A DNA stretch of 43,222 bases from Ardenticatenaceae bacterium. Lineage in GTDB: Bacteria; Chloroflexota; Anaerolineae; Promineifilales; Promineifilaceae. Under the pieces are notes generated by a model, which worked only from the letters and a program-made list of their open reading frames with translations, was not told the origin of the DNA and ran no database searches. The stretch is from NCBI GenBank assembly GCA_030065875.1, contig JASJCR010000066.1:1-43222 (forward strand). Direction: 5' to 3'. Position 1 is the stretch's first letter, and each line of letters begins with the position of its first letter. Below are positions 39,062 through 43,222 of the stretch, piece by piece. Both the position numbers and the translations under genes were made by a program.

Positions 39062-40492
39062 ATGAGTCAGAGTTCGGAACAACCCCTCTATCGGTGTCCA
39101 AATTGCGATTCCGTTATTCAACCAGACAATAAACGATGTTTGATGTGTGGCCTTTATCTTGATGATGAGGTCTGGGCCGCTGTGACGGCCGGCACAGCTC
39201 CCGAGTTGCCGGATACACAACCCCCAAAAGACGCTGTGGTTGAACAGCAACCACCCGCGGATGACTCCCCAGATGAGGAACCATCAAAAGAAACTGCGGA
39301 AGCGATCCCTCCGGAAGCAGCATCGGCGGCCGTTACTTCACCTCTAAGCAGCCCCATTGAAGAAGATCAACCGCCAACCATCGAAATGCTCGCCCGCCCG
39401 GCAGCTCATCCGGCCGAACCTTCTGATTCTGAGCCATCCCTCCAGCTGTTTCCCGATGAAAAACGCCCCCCCTGGCTGGCTCTGGCCGCTATTTTACTGG
39501 CCGCGGTGATGATTTGCGTCGGAGTCGTGGCTTATTTTGCCCCAGCGGCCGTGCCCGTTGTGTGGGTCTTGAGCCCTACAGCCCAAGCTACATCTGAAAT
39601 TTTGCCCTCCCCCACCACGACCCCCTCTCCCTCGGCGACGCTGACGGCCACCCCTGAAATATCTCCCACCCCAACCATCACGCCCACCCCGCTGCCCACC
39701 AATACCCCGCAGCCCCCGCGCACCCACACCATTGAGTCCGGGCAAACGCTGGTGGGATTGGCCTTGCTTTACGATTTAACGCTCGACAGCATTTTTAATC
39801 TAAACAACTTTAATAACGAAACCCTCGTGTTCGCTGGGCAGGAGGTGTTAATTCCCTGGCCAACCGCCACGCCACCGCTGCAGGCCATCGCGGTTGAAAT
39901 CGGTGAGGCCACGCTGATTGTAGACCCCTCAGTCTGCCCTCCTTTTTATGAAATTCAGGAAGGGGACAGCCTCTTTTTTATCGCGGTTCAAAATGATGTG
40001 CCGCTGGACGCTCTCCTGGAACTAAATTTTCTGACCCTTGATGACGTGGTACGGCCGGGAGATGTCATTTGTGTGCCAAACGTCATCGAAGGGGGGTTCT
40101 TGCCGCCTACGCCCGGTCCGTCTCCCACTCCGACCCCCACCGCGGCTCCTACCGGCCCGCAGCTGCTTTACCCGGCCTCAGGAGAAACCGCCACTGCTGA
40201 AAACGGCATCATCGGTCTCCAGTGGCTGGCAGTCAAACCGCTTACCGAACAAGAATGGTATATGATCGAGGTGCTCGATTTAACCGATCCGACTCAGCCA
40301 CCACGCCGCGGATTCACCCGGGCGAACTCGTTCCAGATGCCGGCCGATTGGGGTCCAACCGACGGCCGAGAACACCGCTACAGCTGGCGAGTGAGCATTA
40401 TCCAGGTCACCGGTCAGCGCAGCGACGGCGGATTTATCTACACCTTTGGCGGCGCGGCCAGCCCCGAACGGGAATTTATCTGGCGGCCGTGA
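39062..40492 (+). CDS. Zinc-ribbon / LysM-repeat membrane protein
   Basis: 476 residues. The N-terminal zinc ribbon has Cys12, 15, 26 and 29 (RCPNCD and RCLMCG). An acidic, Pro/Glu/Ala-rich linker leads to one membrane helix (about 136-160, PPWLALAAILLAAVMICVGV). Next come a Thr/Pro-rich spacer (TPSPSATLTATP), two LysM-like repeats (HTIESGQTLVGLALLYDLTL; YEIQEGDSLFFIAVQNDVPL), a second Pro/Thr spacer and a C-terminal beta-rich domain (WLAVKPLTEQEWYMIEV...YSWRVSI). The orientation is cytoplasmic ribbon and extracellular peptidoglycan-binding LysM. Domain arrangement and TPTP linkers are typical of Chloroflexota. ATG 39062 follows a promoter very closely; the gene heads a run of three. Confidence 0.88.
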   Translation: MSQSSEQPLYRCPNCDSVIQPDNKRCLMCGLYLDDEVWAAVTAGTAPELPDTQPPKDAVVEQQPPADDSPDEEPSKETAEAIPPEAASAAVTSPLSSPIEEDQPPTIEMLARPAAHPAEPSDSEPSLQLFPDEKRPPWLALAAILLAAVMICVGVVAYFAPAAVPVVWVLSPTAQATSEILPSPTTTPSPSATLTATPEISPTPTITPTPLPTNTPQPPRTHTIESGQTLVGLALLYDLTLDSIFNLNNFNNETLVFAGQEVLIPWPTATPPLQAIAVEIGEATLIVDPSVCPPFYEIQEGDSLFFIAVQNDVPLDALLELNFLTLDDVVRPGDVICVPNVIEGGFLPPTPGPSPTPTPTAAPTGPQLLYPASGETATAENGIIGLQWLAVKPLTEQEWYMIEVLDLTDPTQPPRRGFTRANSFQMPADWGPTDGREHRYSWRVSIIQVTGQRSDGGFIYTFGGAASPEREFIWRP

Positions 40493-40509
40493 TCATAGAC
40501 CACTTAATC

Positions 40510-41283
40510 ATGAAGTTAGCGATTTTTTCAGACGTCCATGGAAATTTGACCGCCTTAAAAGCGGTCGTTAGCGATATAAAATCTCAATCACCAGACCTTA
40601 TCCTCTTTGGCGGAGACTGCTGCCTCCTTGGGGCCCGGCCGGCCGAGTGCCTCGATCTCGTCCGCGAGATCGCACACATTTCTGTTTACGGCAACACCGA
40701 CGAGTGGCTTCATACTCCGCCATCCCTTCCTGAAAAAATGAGCAAATCTGAAAAAGCGGCATGGGATGTGTTTAACGAGCGAGTCGCATGGACAGTGGAT
40801 ATTTTAGGGAGCGAACGCCTTTCCTGGCTGGCCAACCTGCCGTTTGCCCACCAAATTTCGCCCACACCGGACGCTGCGTCAAATCTTCTCCTGGTTCATG
40901 CCAATCCGGTTGATGTCCTTCAGCCGATCTTCCCCACTGAGGAAGTCCAGCAAAAGATAGTCGGACAGGCCAACGATATCCAGCCGGATGAGGCTCTGGA
41001 TTCGCTTCTTACCAACGTTCAGGCGGGTGTGATCGCCTATGGTCACGTCCATTTTCCCAACATTCGCCGCTGGCGCAATCTCATCCTGGCCAACATCAGC
41101 TCGATAAATCTGCCGACCGATGGGGATCCACGTGCCAAATACGGCCTGCTTACTTTTGACAAGCTGTCCGGGTGGACGATCGATCATCGCTATGTCGATT
41201 ACGATCTCGCAGGGGAAATCGAGGTTGTGCGCCAGCTTCAGCCGCCGGCCTGGGAAGGGCTGGTTGAGCGCATGCAGGTATAA
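40510..41283 (+). CDS. Calcineurin-type metallophosphoesterase (YfcE/MJ0936-like)
   Basis: 257 residues, cytoplasmic. All metal-binding motifs are visible: SDVHGNLTAL (7-16, D-x-H), LFGGDCCLLG (GD), VYGNTDEWL (GNxD, where GNHD/E is usual), LLLVHANP (H) and AYGHVHFPNI (GHxH). It hydrolyses phosphoesters with two metals; substrate unknown (nucleotides or cyclic nucleotides are likely). ATG 40510 is 17 bases after the LysM stop; the long upstream frame overlaps the LysM gene and is rejected. Four bases separate its stop from the uracil-DNA glycosylase start, suggesting co-translation. Confidence 0.9.
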   Translation: MKLAIFSDVHGNLTALKAVVSDIKSQSPDLILFGGDCCLLGARPAECLDLVREIAHISVYGNTDEWLHTPPSLPEKMSKSEKAAWDVFNERVAWTVDILGSERLSWLANLPFAHQISPTPDAASNLLLVHANPVDVLQPIFPTEEVQQKIVGQANDIQPDEALDSLLTNVQAGVIAYGHVHFPNIRRWRNLILANISSINLPTDGDPRAKYGLLTFDKLSGWTIDHRYVDYDLAGEIEVVRQLQPPAWEGLVERMQV

Positions 41284-41287
41284 ATCG

Positions 41288-41962
41288 ATGTCCCTTGCTC
41301 AACTTCACCAGGAGATGCGCGCCTGCCGCCGGTGCGCCGATGCCGGCTACGATATCGTGCCTGGAGCGGTTTTCCGCGGCCGCAGAGAGAGCCAGGTTTT
41401 GCTCATCGGTCAGGCCCCCGGCGTCACCGAAGTTGAGGCCAAACGGCCGTTTAACGCCGGGTCCGGCCGGCGGCTCTTTCAGTGGCTGGCCCTGGCCGGC
41501 TGGGAAGAAAATCACTTTCGCGACACCCACTACATGACGGCCGTCACCAAATGTTATCCGGGCAAGGCACCCAATGGTAAAGGGGATCGAGTGCCCAGCC
41601 GGGCGGAGCAGGCGCTCTGCCGGCCGTTTTTAGAGCGAGAGATCGCTATTGTTAACCCGCGGGTTGTCCTGCTCGTCGGCAAGCTGGCCATCAGCCTGGT
41701 CTATCCCAAATCCGCCAAGCTTAAGGATATTATCGGGTCAGCCCTCTACCTCCCGGAACACCTCTCTTTTTTGCCCGATCCAAATATTAGAGCGCAAGCC
41801 CAACCCATACAGCAGTACAGCGGCCAGAAAAACGGCCGTTTTGTCGTCCCCGTGCCCCACCCCTCCGGGGCTAGCCTGTGGCCCAACAAGCCGGAAAACA
41901 AAGCGCTCATCGGCCGCTCAATGGCCCTGCTAGATGAAATTCGCAATGCATGGAAGCTGTAA
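41288..41962 (+). CDS. Iron-sulfur uracil-DNA glycosylase (family 4/5)
   Basis: 224 residues. Removes uracil from DNA, starting base excision repair. The 4Fe-4S cluster ligands look like Cys13 and Cys16 (RACRRCA), Cys89 (VTKCYPG) and Cys111 (ALCRPFL). Catalytic motif 1 is LIGQAPGVTEVEAKRPFNAG (family 4 has GEAPG) and motif 2 is VPHPSGASLW. The spacing Cys89-Cys111 is longer than the usual 14-17 residues, which hints at a divergent subgroup. ATG 41288 is used; the upstream frame overlaps the metallophosphoesterase. Four bases from the previous gene. Confidence 0.88.
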   Translation: MSLAQLHQEMRACRRCADAGYDIVPGAVFRGRRESQVLLIGQAPGVTEVEAKRPFNAGSGRRLFQWLALAGWEENHFRDTHYMTAVTKCYPGKAPNGKGDRVPSRAEQALCRPFLEREIAIVNPRVVLLVGKLAISLVYPKSAKLKDIIGSALYLPEHLSFLPDPNIRAQAQPIQQYSGQKNGRFVVPVPHPSGASLWPNKPENKALIGRSMALLDEIRNAWKL

Positions 41963-42254
41963 AGTCATACCCGCACTGATAAAAATTGAGAATAAATTGA
42001 ACCCTTGCCCCGCTGATGAATAGGCAAAAGGAGAGCTGCTCGGTTTTGGCAATCTGCTCTTCGTTGTCACTTGGCGGGATCCCTCGCTTCCGCTCGGGAT
42101 GACAGCCGGTGTGTGAAGATGAATTGGCTAACCACTTGATTTTTTGAGGTTCATTCGTGCGGGGCTAACCTTTTACCCATCACCCAACACCCAACACCCA
42201 TCACCTTACACCCATCTAATGGGCTTCGACCTCAACTTGTGGTTTAATATCACC
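41963..42254. other. Gap with a partial MITE end and a heptamer array
   Basis: 292 bases. At 42077-42104 an inverted copy of the TGTCATCCCGAGCGGAAGCG end is present alone. From 42174 ACCCATC, ACCCAAC, ACCCAAC, ACCCATC, ACCTTAC, ACCCATC repeat in a period of seven up to 42216. The remainder shows nothing recognisable. Confidence 0.55.
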
Positions 42255-43091
42255 ATGCGACGATTAAAAATCAAGAAAAAGCCAAAATTTTTGCGTCAGC
42301 AAAAAATACGCGAGAGCAATTTTATCATCAAAACCCCGGCCGAAATCGAAAAACTGCGCGCCGCCAATCAGATTGTGGCTGAAGCGTTTGTCAAATTAGA
42401 CGAAATGATCAAGCCAGGGGTCAAACTCAGCGATTTAGATCGCATGGTTGAGGCGTTTATCATCAGCAAAGGGGCCAAATCCCTCTACAAAGGGTATCGT
42501 GGCAATCCGCCAACCCATCCCCCTTTTCCCGGCACGATCTGTGCCTCAATTAACGAAGAAATTTGTCACGGCCTGCCGAATGATCGGGTATTAAAAAACG
42601 GCGATATCGTGGGCATCGACATCGGGCTGCGCTATCGCGGTTTTTGCGGCGACGCCTGCGTCACGTTTCCGGTGGGAGAAATTGATGATAAAACGGCCGC
42701 TTTTCTCAAAGTGGCCAAAGAGTGCCTTTATGTGGGCATTGCGGCCGCTCAACCGGGAAATCGTCTGGGTATGATTGGTCAGGCAATTGAAGATCACACC
42801 CGCAAACACGGTTATTCGGTGGTGGTCGAGTGGGGTGGTCACGGTATCGGCCGCGAATTACACGAACCAATTTCCGTTCCACACCACGGGCCGGCCGAGT
42901 ATGGGCCGATTTTGCGCCCCGGTATGACCTTTACCATTGAACCGATGATCAATATGGGTGCCGCCAGCTGTCACCTTTTGGCCGACGGCTGGACCGTTGA
43001 AACCGATGATGGGTCCCTTTCAGCACAATATGAGCACACCATTGCAGTTACGGCCAAGGGTCCGGATATTTTGTCGAAACTGCCGGATTAA
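42255..43091 (+). CDS. map: Methionine aminopeptidase, type I
   Basis: 278 residues from ATG 42255; ATG 42219 lies at the edge of the heptamer array and is less likely. Removes the initiator Met from nascent proteins in the cytoplasm. The family N-terminal segment IIKTPAEIEKLRAANQIVAEA and ICASINEEICHGLPNDRVLKNGD are present. Metal ligands appear in order: Asp in IDIGLRYRGFCGD, the second Asp in CGDACVTFPVG, His in WGGHGIGRELHE, Glu in FTIEPMINMG, and Glu in YEHTIAVT. There is a basic extension of about 22 residues (MRRLKIKKKPKFLRQQKIRE) before the common start, seen in some MAPs that contact the ribosome. No N-terminal zinc finger. Confidence 0.93.
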   Translation: MRRLKIKKKPKFLRQQKIRESNFIIKTPAEIEKLRAANQIVAEAFVKLDEMIKPGVKLSDLDRMVEAFIISKGAKSLYKGYRGNPPTHPPFPGTICASINEEICHGLPNDRVLKNGDIVGIDIGLRYRGFCGDACVTFPVGEIDDKTAAFLKVAKECLYVGIAAAQPGNRLGMIGQAIEDHTRKHGYSVVVEWGGHGIGRELHEPISVPHHGPAEYGPILRPGMTFTIEPMINMGAASCHLLADGWTVETDDGSLSAQYEHTIAVTAKGPDILSKLPD

Positions 43092-43113
43092 TTACCTTAA
43101 ATCAAGTTGATTC

Positions 43114-43222
43114 CCTAACCCCTGTCATTCCGAGCGAAGCGAGGAATCTCGTCAAGTGGCATTCAGGCCTAGATGGTTGAAAATGGAAACGCTTCTCTTC
43201 TAAATTAATGGCTGCTTTCACT
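43114..43222. mobile_element. MITE-like element, inverted copy, cut by the window edge
   Basis: Begins CCTAACCCCTGTCATTCCGA and continues TGAGCGAAG-like into ATTCAGGCCTAGATGG. It is the reverse complement of 38785-38897 over about 105 bases. The far terminal repeat should lie just past base 43222. Confidence 0.65.

Noticed and set aside
40222..40509. Long N-terminal extension of the metallophosphoesterase
   Set aside because: It overlaps the LysM gene in another frame; the family begins at MKLAIFSDVHGN (40510).

Overview
The window reads as chromosomal DNA of a mesophilic, Chloroflexota-like bacterium (Anaerolineae or a relative); G+C is close to half by eye. This placement is inferred from gene content: a 900-residue MalT-type LuxR regulator, a MoxR/DUF58 pair, a single-chain pyruvate:ferredoxin oxidoreductase followed by a dihydroorotate-dehydrogenase-like gene, TMEM43-, LysM- and P450-type proteins, and a T-box in front of serS. 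No rRNA or tRNA gene settles it.

Layout. 1-1830 (minus): a histidinol-phosphate-type aminotransferase cut by the window edge, preceded by a SAM methyltransferase. 1994-4699 (plus): a GrdB/PrdB-family protein whose reading frame crosses an in-frame TGA with a SECIS-like hairpin directly behind it (a selenoprotein), then a YdcZ-type transporter and a TMEM43 homologue. 4700-5220: repeats only. 5221-9890 (minus): MalT-like regulator, secreted membrane-anchored alpha/beta hydrolase and a 69-residue protein. 9891-11411: an IS66-family element inserted directly against the regulator's start codon. 11586-12560: an unrecognised, AT-rich gene. 12557-14277 (minus): an APH-fold kinase overlapping an APS-kinase-like gene.

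14442-22429 is a central-carbon block: divergent ppdK and nifJ, with a dihydroorotate-dehydrogenase-like gene behind nifJ. PFOR and PPDK together interconvert acetyl-CoA, pyruvate and PEP. 22450-25447 (minus) is a sugar ABC importer without its ATPase. 25603-27006 is a cytochrome P450. 27012-27171 has a consensus promoter, a long hairpin and an intrinsic terminator but no gene, and is a candidate small RNA. 27445-31625 holds tyrS and a long priA; 31650-32540 a DMT exporter; 32883-35655 moxR, a DUF58 gene and a compact endonuclease V; 35665-37276 T-box and serS; then a GNAT, a GST, and a LysM / metallophosphoesterase / Fe-S uracil-DNA glycosylase run, and finally map.

Two genome-wide patterns overlay the genes. 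(1) CGGCCG occurs about 150 times by hand count, roughly ten times expectation, and is absent from the IS66 element and the neighbouring orphan gene: a HIP1-like iterated palindrome. (2) Many intergenic gaps carry degenerate tandem arrays with a strict 7-base period, each locus with its own heptamer, often as two facing inverted arrays that could fold in RNA. There are also MITE-like elements with terminal TGTCATYCTGAGCGAAGCG repeats. No CRISPR array or recognisable defence island was seen.
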